From the NCBI GenBank assembly GCA_032690845.1, contig CM064421.1:43886963-43950962 (forward strand): a stretch of DNA of 64,000 nt. Reading direction: 5' to 3'. Origin of the DNA: Eleusine coracana subsp. coracana (taxonomy: Eukaryota; Streptophyta; Magnoliopsida; Poales; Poaceae). The notes below the pieces were generated by a model that did not search any database, had not been told where the DNA came from, and worked only from the letters and a program-made list of their open reading frames with translations. Made by a program: the position numbers and the translations under genes. This document shows positions 36,463 through 48,029 of this stretch, one piece after another (positions within the stretch are counted from its first letter, which is position 1; each line of letters starts with the position of its first letter).

Positions 36463-39101
36463 TTGTGTTGTCCAAATAGGTCAGCTGGCATGACATGACC
36501 TAAGCATGAAAAGACTCGACCCATTGCATTTCGGACCGCCATGACATGCAACTCATTTTGAGTCATGTCGTACTAGCCTACGTGCCTGGGTGACGGCCCA
36601 CAACACGACCCAGAAAAAGATGGCCATGTCGGGCTGGCCTGTTAGGCCCATGAGCACGGTAGGCATGGTGGCCAAATAAGCTATTCAAGCCCAAAATTTT
36701 AAAAAATCATTAATTCAAACCATAATGCACTCTACAACTTAGAAAAAACAAGCAAACTAACTAAATTCACTTTGAACAACCAATTTTATTTCAATATAAC
36801 AACAATTTGCACTAAACACAACGCACTATTTGGCCAAAGAACAGAAGTACATCAGTTTTGTTACAGGAAAAGTAGAACAGAACACCAAATTTTGCCAAAG
36901 GAAACTTAAATTTAGACATCGCCGCCCGAAGAGAAGATTCTTGGCTTGGCACAGAGCTTCCTCCCTATGCTCTAGGCCACACATCGAGCTAGCAAGCAGT
37001 CACGGTACCGCGACGCCAAGATCTGCTGAAGCACTCATACGGTGACCACACATACTCGAGGCGGTGAGCGATTGGAGAGAGGGAGCAACAAACGGCGGCG
37101 TGAGGCAGTGAGAAGGTGGCAATGGATATAGGTTTTCTGCAGGCTACGGCCTAGTGCGGTGATGGGAAGGACTAAAGGATTAGAAAAGGCTAGTGTTGGG
37201 GGCGGTCAGTTTTATGCAGGGGCGGGTGGAGACCGTTGGTGGGCTAGCTGGGCTGCGGACCGTTGGAGTAGGGGGAAGCGGGTCGTGTCGTGTCAGGTAT
37301 TGATAATCGTTAATTATCATTTTCAACTATTAATATTATTTTAAATAAAATAGTATTCAATATTTTTATTATGCATATTATTTAGAATTAATAAGATTTC
37401 ACTTGTACTTGAAAAATGCTCACATGCATGAGAAATAAAGAATGAAATACACCTATGTGGTAAAGAAATCTAATTTCAATCAAACAGATATCGTTAATAG
37501 GGATTTTCATGGATCAAATGGTCCACTTATAGTATCAAACCGACATATATGAAGGCCCACACGTGGAAGAGGAAAGGAGGGTCACCTACCCGTGTGCTTT
37601 AGAAGACTAGGGGCCGTTGAGCCCCACCGTTGTTCGGTCTAACAAGGAGGTGGCCCACTCTGACCTTGTCTGCTCTAAAATCTTTTTAATCATGTTAGAC
37701 ATAGATTCTTACTATAGTCTTTATTTATAGGAGAAATTAGTTGTGGAACACTACAAAGATGTGGTTTTAACTACATCATACCGCAAAAATCATATTTAAC
37801 CCATGCACATTAAAAAATCATGGCTCTTAGCTACAACACATCACATGTATTATAATATAATTTTCGATTGTGACAAGTGAGAGAAATGGCTACTATCCCC
37901 TTGCTTCACTCCGAATAAAAGTTGGTTGGTTCGGGTGCAACTGCTCATTCCAACTGCAGAGGTGTAAAAAATCATAGCAATGCAAAAACAAGCCGTTTGA
38001 ATTAAAATATTTTGTTTTTATTCAGAAGCAACAAAGAACATAAAGGTCATTTTTCTTACCTCCCATAGCTAAAAAATCATTTTATAATAGAAGCGGTATG
38101 TTGTAACCAAGAGCAACAATTTTTAAGTGTGCACGGGCTAAATATGACTCTTGTAGTGTGTTGCACCCGAAGCCATATCTTTGTAGTGTCCCACAAGCAA
38201 TTGTCCCGTATTTATATCATTATATGATGTGTGACTAATATTTTACTTAGCTCATTTTTGTATGCTCAGTGTTCACTCTAATGTGATTGTTTCTTTCCTC
38301 ATCCAGAGCTAGGGAATTAGAGGGTCTTTGAAAGTTGCGATGATCATAGGATAAGTCCACGTACTTGTCCGATGGCATAAGTTAAAAAGTAAATTGATCG
38401 ACTAAAATGTGAAACTAGTACAAGGCAAGCTAGAAGCAAGTTAGTATAAGCAAGAGGAAGCAACAGAAGTAAGACAAAAATTTAGCATGCAACTTACACA
38501 AGATAGCTTAGGAAATCCGAAGCAAACCCTAGCAAGCTAGTTGATAAGCAACAACAAGAAAACAAAAAAAAACAAGAATTTAAGCACAAGTGAGATGCAG
38601 GATTTTTCACTAAAGTTTAGCTCCACAAAAAAGTCTACTTAGCTCTTTTCTTTATTATTCTCCACTAGGATAGCTTTTATTGATCTAAAGTATGCTATAT
38701 GTGTGTCCACACTCCATGATTATCTTTATACCTTACCCTTATGAAGACTTTACCATATAATCGTTTATGCAACATCTGTTCATAATGACCATCTTGATTC
38801 ATTTGTCTTCCTTTAGGATAAAATAAATAAGATACTCTAAATATTTTAGGATAAAATCTTACAATGATATTATTCATGCGCTTATGAATTACCTACATTT
38901 GTTAAAAATATGAACATCAGGCTTGCTAGTGGGCCACCCTTCGTGCTTCATGGGTCCTGTCCGTGACACTTGTTGGGCTCCCCCCTCCCCCCCTACCCTC
39001 ACCCCCCGGACCCAAGCACAGCCCGTAAACTCAGGCTATGTTATACTTGGATCGGACAAAAAAAAATTCTTGCTTCATGCCAGTTCATTTGGACAGCACT
39101 A
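36463..39101. mobile_element. hAT-like insertion, 2.64 kb, in copy 1
   Basis: The left end reads TTGTGTTGTCCAAAT and the right end, reverse-complemented, TAGTGCTGTCCAAAT (12 of 15 matches). Flanking 8-bp sequences are CCTATGAG (36455-36462) and CCCATGAG (39102-39109). Copy 2 retains the uninterrupted site CCCTACCCATGAGATGC at about 59627-59643, which shows this segment was inserted. No transposase is recognisable, so it is non-autonomous or decayed. A MULE-like MITE is nested inside at 37730-38207. Confidence 0.78.
37730..38207. mobile_element. Mutator-like MITE with about 105-bp inverted repeats, nested in the hAT-like element
   Basis: The left arm begins GGAGAAATTAGTTGTGGAAC and the right arm, reverse-complemented, begins GGGACAATTGCTTGTGGGAC. 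Pairing continues through ACTACAAAGAT(G/A)TGG, CATATTTA.CCC.TGCACA and GGTTACAACATACC-like words for about 105 bp. The flanks TTATTTATA (37721-37729) and GTATTTATA (38208-38216) match at 8 of 9 positions. Long arms with a 9-bp duplication indicate a MULE-derived MITE. Confidence 0.78.
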
Positions 39102-39408
39102 CCCATGAGATGCAACACCACATATCTTTGTCTGCCATGAATCAATGTGAAACTTCTACTCCAAAAATACAAGATGTGTCATGTCTTCATTTCCAGTATA
39201 TATATCAGAATCACAATATTTTATTATATCACTTTTTCGTGTGATGCACCGTTACAGACCATTGATCTGATTGATATCATGAGAAAATACGTGTGCAACA
39301 TATTGGTATGGAAATACTGTCTTCTTGATGCGATATGCACCGTTTGCTCATAAAAACCACACTCATCATTCCAACTTATGAAGAAAATCTTTATGGAGAA
39401 TATGGACC

Positions 39409-40351
39409 TCATGTGGTGTACTCAGTATTTATTTCAACATAATTATAACTTAGATCACAGCCCCATGTTTTTCCTACTCCTGCTCCACTCCCTGCCAGTA
39501 ATAATACAATGGCCAAATCAGGAAGAAAATAAGTAACACATGATATCAGTTTTCGGAACACAATTTTGAGCGTTTGCTCCAAGCATTTATTAACTCATGA
39601 TGTTTGTTTCTGTTTGATCTGCCTTGCCATTGTGGTAACCAAGTGACTGACCAGGAAATCAAAGGATATGGTAAATTTCACCGCTGATCAAACCCAACAA
39701 CATCTTAGAGTAGTTTGGTGAAAATCTATGTTGGATGCAACGGGCACGATTATGAACCAACTTTTTGTGGACAGCTGCAACAAATGATCTTTACTTCAAA
39801 TTTGCAACGAGTGAAAGCTTATCAAATGAAATATCATTATTCACCGTACTATGGACATCTCTGGCATTTTTAAGATACGTGCTAGCCACAGATCTAAGAA
39901 AAAATAATATGAAGTTCAGCTCCTAATAGTAATGTCCAAGGTACCTGTGTGTAACCCAACCTGCCTACAGTGATTTACACTGTAAAATGTGGACTGATAT
40001 CAATCAAAAGTTTCTCTAACCTGTCAAAGGAGAGCGGTTGACCATTTTTCATGAGTGGAATAGCTCGCAGAGAAATATCAAGCTGATATGCGTCAAACTG
40101 AATGCCTGAATAGCCAACAGACTAACAGAGCAAGCAATACGTCCCCAGTTTGGGTCCCTTCCGAATATAGCGGCCAGACATAGATCATAGATGGCACAAT
40201 CATTTAGCTAGAGAATAGAAAAGGCTGTAAAGCTCATACAACTCGACTACAAAATTTTGCTGAAAAGCTAACAACATACTTGGGAAGATGATGCTACTGA
40301 ACGAGCAATCTGAGCAGCTTCTACTTCATTATTGGCACCGGTTACAGTAAC
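39409..40351 (-). pseudogene. Truncated ArgJ pseudogene (3' four exons), copy 1
   Basis: The fragment matches the last four exons of the ArgJ gene at 60075-61039. Relics: 40351-40280, about 40175-40020, about 39893-39822 and 39491-39409 (minus strand). It lacks all upstream exons. Lesions relative to copy 2: the acceptor before the AxFGRDPNWGR exon is CTG instead of CAG; an 8-bp insertion (ACTAACAG near 40120-40128) shifts that exon's frame; the donor after the DISI exon is AT instead of GT; and six bases are missing at the end of the first relic exon. It cannot encode a working enzyme. Confidence 0.92.
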
Positions 40352-40623
40352 CTGTTTTACAGCCTTGCTGTTACTTGGAGCCTATTTTGATTTCATAAGA
40401 AAGCACTGTTGTTACTAAAATTGATGTAGTTCAACTTATTTTGTGGATTCAGAAATTGCAACATGAGCAGTAGCATGGTTCTGTCAGATGCAGGGTCCCC
40501 AAGCCAAAAAACAAAAATTCCCTGTGCTATACACTGTTTCCGTGACATGTATCTGAGCAATACTTTGCAAAATATTTTCTAAGCTGAGTTTAGCTTCTAA
40601 TTAGGCACTGTGGGGTGTATTCT

Positions 40624-41108
40624 TGTGGAATACTTACCTTACCGGTACTCATAGTTTTGCTTAAGTCGGTAGTCGACCGGGTGGCCCACCAATGAGGGAA
40701 CCGATCGAGTCGGCTTGGAGTGCAAGCCAATTAGAGATAGAGTTTTTATATCAATCCTTGTAAACTACGAGTAAGACTCTTCATGTACCCCTGCCGACCG
40801 GATATATAAGACGGCAGGGACCTCTCCATCGAGGGCGCCAATTCATATTGCAATACAAACTATAGAACACAGAACGTAGGGTTTTTTACTCTCACCAAGA
40901 GGGCCTGAATCTGTATATAAGGCGGCAGGGACCTCCCCATCGAGGGCACCAATTCACATTGCAATACAAACTATAGAACACAGGAGTAGGGTTTTTACTC
41001 TCATCAAGAGGGTCCGAATCTGTATAACTCGACGTCTTGTGTCTTAACCATCGAGTTCTTAATCCCGACGTAGCCCTATAAATATATTGCCGAGATCAAG
41101 TCACGACA
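40624..41108 (+). repeat. 5' LTR, 485 bp, with internal tandem duplication
   Basis: It begins TGTGGAATAC and ends CACGACA. It is 110 bp longer than the 3' LTR because a unit containing TATATAAG, CGGCAGGGACCT and ACTATAGAACACAG occurs twice (TATA words at 40803 and 40914). The 3' LTR has one copy. Confidence 0.95.
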
Positions 41109-41109
41109 G

Positions 41110-41127
41110 TTGGCGCGCCAGGAAGGG
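41110..41127 (+). promoter_or_regulatory. Primer-binding site candidate
   Basis: TTGGCGCGCCAGGAAGGG begins one base after the 5' LTR, the usual place for a tRNA primer site; TGGCGCG-type starts are common in plant Gypsy elements. I cannot name the priming tRNA. Confidence 0.6.
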
Positions 41128-43190
41128 GGACAAAGCACGCCGGGATTCACGGTCGACTTCGATGGCAAAGATTCCTAACATCCAGTACTCGCCGGACTTT
41201 AAGATCTCCTTCGGATCACTTGACTTCGCCATGTACACCGATGGAGCGCTAGGCCGGGTGAAGCATCGATCTGACCTGACCGCAACCAGATCTATGGCGC
41301 AACTACCGGGCGCGTCAGATTCGATCTCAGCCATAGTACCACTCGGATTCAGCGGGACTAACCTACCTACCAGGTACGACATAAATTCATTCCACTCCTT
41401 TGATGAGGAATCAGATGGATTTTCTTGCCCGTCTCCATTGGCCATAAATATGGTTGATCTCGTGAAAAATCCACCAACAAATGATGGAGAAGAAAACCAC
41501 GATGAAGAGGCCACGTTAGGCGATCATTGTCGCCGACCAAAAGAATACGCAACAATTGAACCTCGGGGGCCTCGAGATCGAGATGGATGCCATCAAGGTG
41601 TACGGCCCCGCAGAATAACATCATTGGGGCAAAGACGTTACTCAACAGCTTGATGGTTGATGAGGCGTACCAGACCCCCGTGATGAAGAAGGCCGTGACC
41701 ATGCTCAAAGCAACTGCCATTCAAGAAGCTCACAAAAAGCCACCTCGGTCGGTAGCAAGCTCCAGCCATGCTACCTCACGTGGTCGTCGAGCACACCACG
41801 ATCTAAGAGATTCTTTTGGTCTTGTGACCTTCGAGAAGTCATCAATTCTCATTATGAGGAGCGAGCACGAGATAACCGTCATTATGAAGAAGAGTGGTGC
41901 GACCGGAGAGATGATTACCATCAGGAAGACCGACGCGATCCACCTCCAAGGGATAACCGCGATGACCGACGTCGGTGTGACAATCGGGATCAGCGCAAAA
42001 ACTACAACGAGAATAACCGTTGTTGCCATCACGACGATGATGTGGGTCTGTGCCATAGGCGTCGTACTCCCTCTGCATTGCGATCTCCAGACTGACAGCA
42101 TAGGACTCCGTCACCGACCGACGATGTGGTCGACGGAATAAAAGCTTACACTTCTGAGCTGCACAGGTGCAAGTTTCCAAGGAGTTTCAAGCCCATTGTT
42201 ATTGAAAAATATGATGGACAAACCAACCCCAAGGAGTGGCTCCATATCTATAGCACAGCTATTTGGTTTGCTGGGGAAACACCCATGTCATGGCCAACTA
42301 TCTGTCGGTCTACCTTGAGCCCGTCGTTCGGATTTGACTCACATCTCTTCCTGAGAATTCGATCTCCAATTGGGGGGAGCTCAATAAGCAGTTCATTGAG
42401 AGATTTCAAGCTATCTACAATCGTCCAGGCAACCACTTTGACCTCACTCGACTCAAGCAGAAGCCAGATGAGCCCCTGCATGATTTCATCAAATGATTCT
42501 ACGCTAAAAAGACGGAAACTCCCAATATTCCGGACCAGTAGATCATTACTGCCTTCCAAGGAGGGTTGCAGAGTGATGACCTGGTTCGGAAGATCGGTCG
42601 GCAGAATTATAATCTCGATCTGACCGCTCGGGAGTGCTTTGAGGCTTCTGGTGAGTCGTCTCTATACAACATCCGTGGTAAAGGGAAGGAGAAGCGCCAG
42701 GACAAGTCTGAGTCCTACAAAAAGGACAAGAAGAGGAAGACCGACAACCTGGTTGCTGCTATAGACCGATCTAGGAAGAATCCGCGGATGAACCAGCAAA
42801 CTATGGATGAATTGCTGAGTGGCCCATGCCTTTGGCATCCCAAGGGAAATCACAAAGCAAAAGACTGTTATCGTCTCAAGGGTTTTGCGACAGCCGCGCT
42901 GAAGGTGGTCAAAGATCCACCGAGGCACAATGGCAAGGACAAGGCCAACAACAGTGATGACAAGGACGAAGAAGGAGATTTTTAGGAGCCCTACAAGGAA
43001 GTCAACTTTATCTTCGGAGGGCCCGACGCTTACACGTCCAAGCGCAAGCACAAGTTGGAATTACGAGAAATCAACTCTAAGGACCAGCTGCTCTTGAGTA
43101 CATCAGGTGGTCCAAAGTCCCGATCACCTTTGACCGGACGGATCCCCTAAGCACCTACCAAAACCAGGTCGTTACCCACTTGTACTCGCG
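41111..43190 (+). pseudogene. Retrotransposon gag region, disrupted
   Basis: Open segments at 41087-41653, 42126-42623 and 42566-42985 lie in different frames. The middle segment resembles a plant Gypsy gag core (KYDGQTNPKEWL). The last carries a zinc-knuckle-like Cys/His cluster, CLWHPKGNHKAKDC, preceded by a Lys-rich stretch, as expected of the nucleic-acid-binding end of gag. A premature stop and at least one frameshift interrupt it. Confidence 0.8.
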
Positions 43191-46100
43191 GTGACCATGA
43201 AAGAGGTCAAGTTCAACAAAGTACTCATTGATGGAGGAAGAAGCCTTGACCTGATCTTCACCAAGACCCTCAGAGAGCTAGGGTTGATGGTCAATGACCT
43301 TAAACCTAGTACCTCTCCCTTCCACGGCATGGTACCGGGCATGACCTCAGTACCAATAGGACAGATCACTCTGCCTGATATGTTTGGTACTCGGGAGAAC
43401 TTCAGGACTGAGCGCGTTATCTTTCAAGTAGCCGACTTCGAATCTGCCTACCATGCTATCATTGACAGACCAACGATGGCGAAATTCATGGCTGTCCTGC
43501 ACTATCCATATCTTACCTTGCAGATGCCAGGCCCCAAACGAATCATCTCCCTCCACTCTGATCTTCGAAACTCTTTTGATTGCGATGTGCAGAGTTGTGA
43601 GTTAGCCGACCGGCAGTTGATGTTGTCCGACCGTCTGGAGATCCAGAAGGCAGTCAACAATGAGATGAAGAATGATGTGGAGATTCCCATGAAGAAACTC
43701 AACAAGGAAAAGATGCAGACGGACGACTTGCCGACCAAGGAAATTCCGCTCGACCTTGAAGATCTTGCTGAAGTCACTTATGTAGGAGCAAATCTTGGAG
43801 AGAAATAGGAACTCACGCTCACTCTTTTCCTCTAGGTTAACAGGGACATCTTTGCATGAAAGCCCTCTGACATGCCAGGAGTTCCTAGGGAAAAATTGAG
43901 CATGAGTTAAGGGTGCCTCCTAGGGCTACACCCGTCAAACAACGTCTTAGAAGGTTCGCTCAATATTGCAAGGACGCCATGAAGAAGGAGATAGGTAGGC
44001 TTTTAGATGCTAATTTTATAAAGGAAGTGTACCATCCTCATTGGTTGGCTAATCTAGTTCTTGTACCCAAGAAGAATAAAGAGTGGCATATGTGCATTGA
44101 TTATACGGACTTGAACAAGGTTTGTCCAAAGGACGCTTTTGCTTTGCCATGAATTGATCAGATAGTAGACTCGACAGCCGGGTGTGAGCTTTTAAGCTTT
44201 CTAGATGCCTATTCAGGATATCACCAGATCCCACTGAAAGTTGAACATCAAATCAAGACTTCCTTTATAACTCCCTTTGGCGCTTACTGTTATATCACTA
44301 TGTTGTTCGGCTTGAAGAACGCTGACGCAACTTACCAACATGGTATTCAACACTGCCTCGAAGCTCAGAACAGTCAGAATGTAGAATCATATGTTGATGA
44401 CATTGTGGTCAAGACTCAGAACATTGGAGAACTCCTCTCTGACCTGGCAGATACATTTGACAACTTGAGGCGGTACTCGATGAAATTAAATCTCAAGAAG
44501 TGTATTTTTTGGGTTCTTTCAGGAAAGTTACTCGTTTACATCATTTCGAAATGAGCTACATAGACAAACCCGAATAAAATCAAGGTGATCTCGATATGGG
44601 ACCACCTAATTCTCAAAGGGATGTTCATAAGCTGACCAGATGCATGGCATTTTTGAGTCGCTTTATCTTTTGACTATGGGTCAGGGGTCTACCGTTCTTT
44701 AAACTGCTCAAGAAGCAAGATGGCTTTGTCTGGACGGAGGAGGCACAATCGACTCTGGATGAGTTGAAGGTTCATCTTAGCAATGTTCCGGTCTTAGTGC
44801 CTCTAGAGCCGCGAGAGAAGCTTCAACTCTACATTTCGGTCACAACTCAAGTTGTGAGTACCGTTCTAACGGTCGACCGAGAGGAAGAGGGTCACGTATA
44901 AAAATTACAACATCCGGTGTGTTTCATCAGTGAGATCCTTAATGCCTCCAAAACCCTAGATCTTGAAGCTACTATACGCACTCTTGATCACTTCGAGGAA
45001 GTTGAAGCATTATTTTCAAGCTCATCCGATTGAAGTTCATACTACTTTTGTGCTTAGAGAAGTTCTCCATAACCGCGAGGTAGTCGGCAAGATTGCTAAG
45101 TGCGCGATCGACTCGGTCAATATACCATCATGTTCGTACCTTGCTCGGCGATCAGAGGACACGCGTTGGCTGACTTCGTTTCCGAATGGACCGAAATCCA
45201 GATGCCACCGACACCGCAAGATACTGAGTACTGGAAGATGTACTTTGACGGATCACTCCAATTGCTTGGGGCAGGGGCAGGAATTGTGCTTATTTCACCT
45301 CAAGGAGAGAAACTTTGGTATGTCCTTCAAATCAAGTTTCACGCCTCCACTAACGTTGTGGAGTATGAAGCTCTTATGCATGGTTTACGCATAGCCATAT
45401 CACTTGGCATTCAGCGCCTCGACATCTTTGGTGACTCGGCTCTGTTCATTAACCAGGTCACTAAGGATTGGAACTACGTAGACGACAACATGACTGCCTA
45501 CTGCCAAGAAGTAAGGAAATTGGAGAACAAGTTTGATGGACTCAAATTCACACATGTTCTCCACGATAATAATCAAGCTGTTGATGAGTTAGCAAAGATG
45601 GGATCGTCTCGGTCAGTGATTCCACCTGGAGTTTTCCTTCACACCTGGGATGTTCCTCCTATTTCCCCTCGGTCAGACGTACTGACGATCGAAGTTGCCG
45701 AGCCAGCCATGGACATAGACGTAGAGGCCGACTGGCGCGAACCGATTATCCAATATTTGACCAATGGTACGCTACCTACAGACTCTAAGGAGCCACAAAG
45801 GTTAAGGGCCAAGTGTCGAGGATATTTGATGGTGGATGACCTCCTTTATCGAAGAGGAGGGACGAATATCCTGATGTGTTGTATCTCTATTCCTGAAGGC
45901 ACAGAGCTAATGGCAGATATCCATGCAGGAGCATGTGGCAATCATGCGGCTTCCAAACCTTTGGTCGGCAAGGCTTTCCAGCAAGGGTTTTATTGGCCCA
46001 CAACGGTTGAAGATGCTCACCAAGTCATTTGGAAGTATGAAGGATGTCAACTCTTTGCTCAATAAACGCATGTACCCTCGCAACAACTTCTGATGATACC

Positions 46101-46950
46101 TATGACCTGGCCTTTTGTGGTCTAGGGGTTCGACATTGTTGGTCCTTTCAAAAAGGCACCAGGAGAGTTCACTCATTTGTTCGTTGCTATTGATAAATTC
46201 ACCAAGTGCATTAAAGCAAAGCCGGTCGGCAAGATAACTTTCAAGAAGGCGATCGAGTTTATCAAAGATATCTTTACTCGGTTTGGAGTTCCTCATGATA
46301 TCATCACTGATAACGGTACTCAGTTTACATCTGAAGAATTCCGTGAGATGGGAATAAAAATCTACTTTGCTTCGGTGGTTCATCTTCAAAGCAATGGGCA
46401 GGTCGAGCGAGCCAGTGGTATGATTCTTCAAGGGTTGAAGCCCAGGATTTTTGACAGGCTCAAACCATATGTTGGTCGATGAGTTCGTGAGTTACGTTTT
46501 GTCCTATGGGGGTTGCGTACTAATGTTAGTCGGGCTACCGGTCAGTCGCCATTCTTATTGGTCTACGGCTTTGAAGCCATGCTACCGACCGAAGTGAACC
46601 TCGTTTCGGCATGAATTCAAGATATGACGACAAGCTTTCTAAAGACAACTGAGAAATTGAGTTGATTGCAGCAGAGCAGATGCGCGATCGTGCTCTGTTT
46701 CGGTCGGCAATTTACCAGCAAGGCTTGCGACGTTACTATGACAAGAATATCCGAAGTCGCCCGTTTCAAGTTGGAGAACTGGTGTTGCGCCGAGTGCAAT
46801 CTACCCAGAATTGTCACAAGTTGTCCCCTAAATAGGAAGGGCCTTATGTGGTCAAAGAAGTCACTCGATCGAGGGCTTATCGCCTGATGTATGAAGATGG
46901 CGACAACGTGCCAAATTCTTGAAACATTAATCAACTACGTCGCTTCTATA
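43191..46950 (+). pseudogene. Retrotransposon pol region (protease, RT, RNase H, integrase), disrupted
   Basis: Protease-like segment at 43191-43808 (LIDGGRSLD in place of the usual active-site D[ST]G context). Reverse transcriptase at 43913-44553 with YVDD at 44390-44401, interrupted by a stop after 44149. RNase H-like domain from about 45226 (MYFDGS, VEYEALMHGL, DSALFI). Integrase zinc-binding region to 46065 (H, H, CQLFAQ) then a stop, and integrase core at about 46128-46480 (FDIVGPF, TDNGTQFTS, NGQVERA). At least six stops or frame changes separate the pieces, so no polyprotein is possible. Confidence 0.9.
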
Positions 46951-48029
46951 CTTAGTTCTTTTATGTATTTACATATACATTATTATTGAATGAAACTTCA
47001 ATCTTTTTTATGAAAGATAATTTTTAGTGGTTTTCATTTTTATTTGTCTCGATTCCTTAATTAGTGCATTAAATAATCGAGCCAGGAGCTAGTAATAATG
47101 TAATAATGTCTCATAACTCCTTAACCTTGATAAGTTTTGGTTTTGAATCATTCTGACCGATTTTTCATATCTTGATACGCCCTTAACTTTTGGTCTAACG
47201 TTGAATCACTAAGGTCAGACAATTCGTTCTGCACAGCAGACTGCCACTACACTAAATTGAGAACCAAATTGCGAGAGATTATTTGTCGATTGGTTGATTC
47301 TGACTGTTACGTAGTTAGGAATTATGATCTGGTATGATAAGGCAGATCGATGCATCTTCTATTTTATCTCAAAGGTCTTATGGTAAATAGGTTCAAGTGC
47401 TAAAGCGTGAATAACGCAACTATGTGCTAACTGATCTACCAATATGACACGAGAATGCTCTTATGGCTTTTCCGTCAAGGTTCTAACTTGTTTAAATAGC
47501 TAAGAAAGAAAAGAGCTCTTATGTATATATACATATATAACAAATGTTTCTACATTAAGATACTGCTAATGTATTTCATTAATACAGATGTTTACATCTC
47601 TGGTGAAAAAGCATCCTCTTCTAACTCGACTTCTGGAGTAGCCGGAGGAGATGGTACTGCAGGAGCCAACTCAATATTATCTACCAGCGCACGAGAAGTT
47701 TCAGTCGTGGAGTCAAGTAGTAGATGACATTGGTCGACCGAGAACTTGGGATTGAAGTCTTCCTTGATTTTATCTAAAGGAAGCTCAGGATTCCAAGACT
47801 GGCAGATTGCTAATACCTGACTTCCAACTTCAACAGCTATGCGCTTGGTATGTTCTTAGATGGCCTCGGAAGCATGCTCCAGAAGATACTCTAATGAGTG
47901 CCCGGTCTGCTCAACTTGGTTGGCGTAGAGATATCTATGGCCTTTCGAGCACCATAAGATAAGGTTGAAAGAACACAAACAAATGAGAATAGAAGAATCA
48001 ACTGAAGACTATGCAGATGATCAAAAGAG

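Larger units (their letters stand above)
31298..40354. repeat. Tandem segmental duplication, copy 1
   Basis: Copy 1 holds the RRM 3' flank, H2A-1, a long non-coding block and a 3' fragment of ArgJ. Matches to copy 2 include the histone gene and its promoter (33.7-34.7 kb against 55.5-56.4 kb), AT-rich flank (34.75-36.3 kb against 56.45-58.5 kb) and ArgJ (39.1-40.35 kb against 59.8-61.04 kb). The right end is cut at the acceptor side of an ArgJ exon, where the sequence changes abruptly to RRM 3'-flank sequence. About 2.6 kb of copy 1 is a later hAT-like insertion. Confidence 0.82.
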
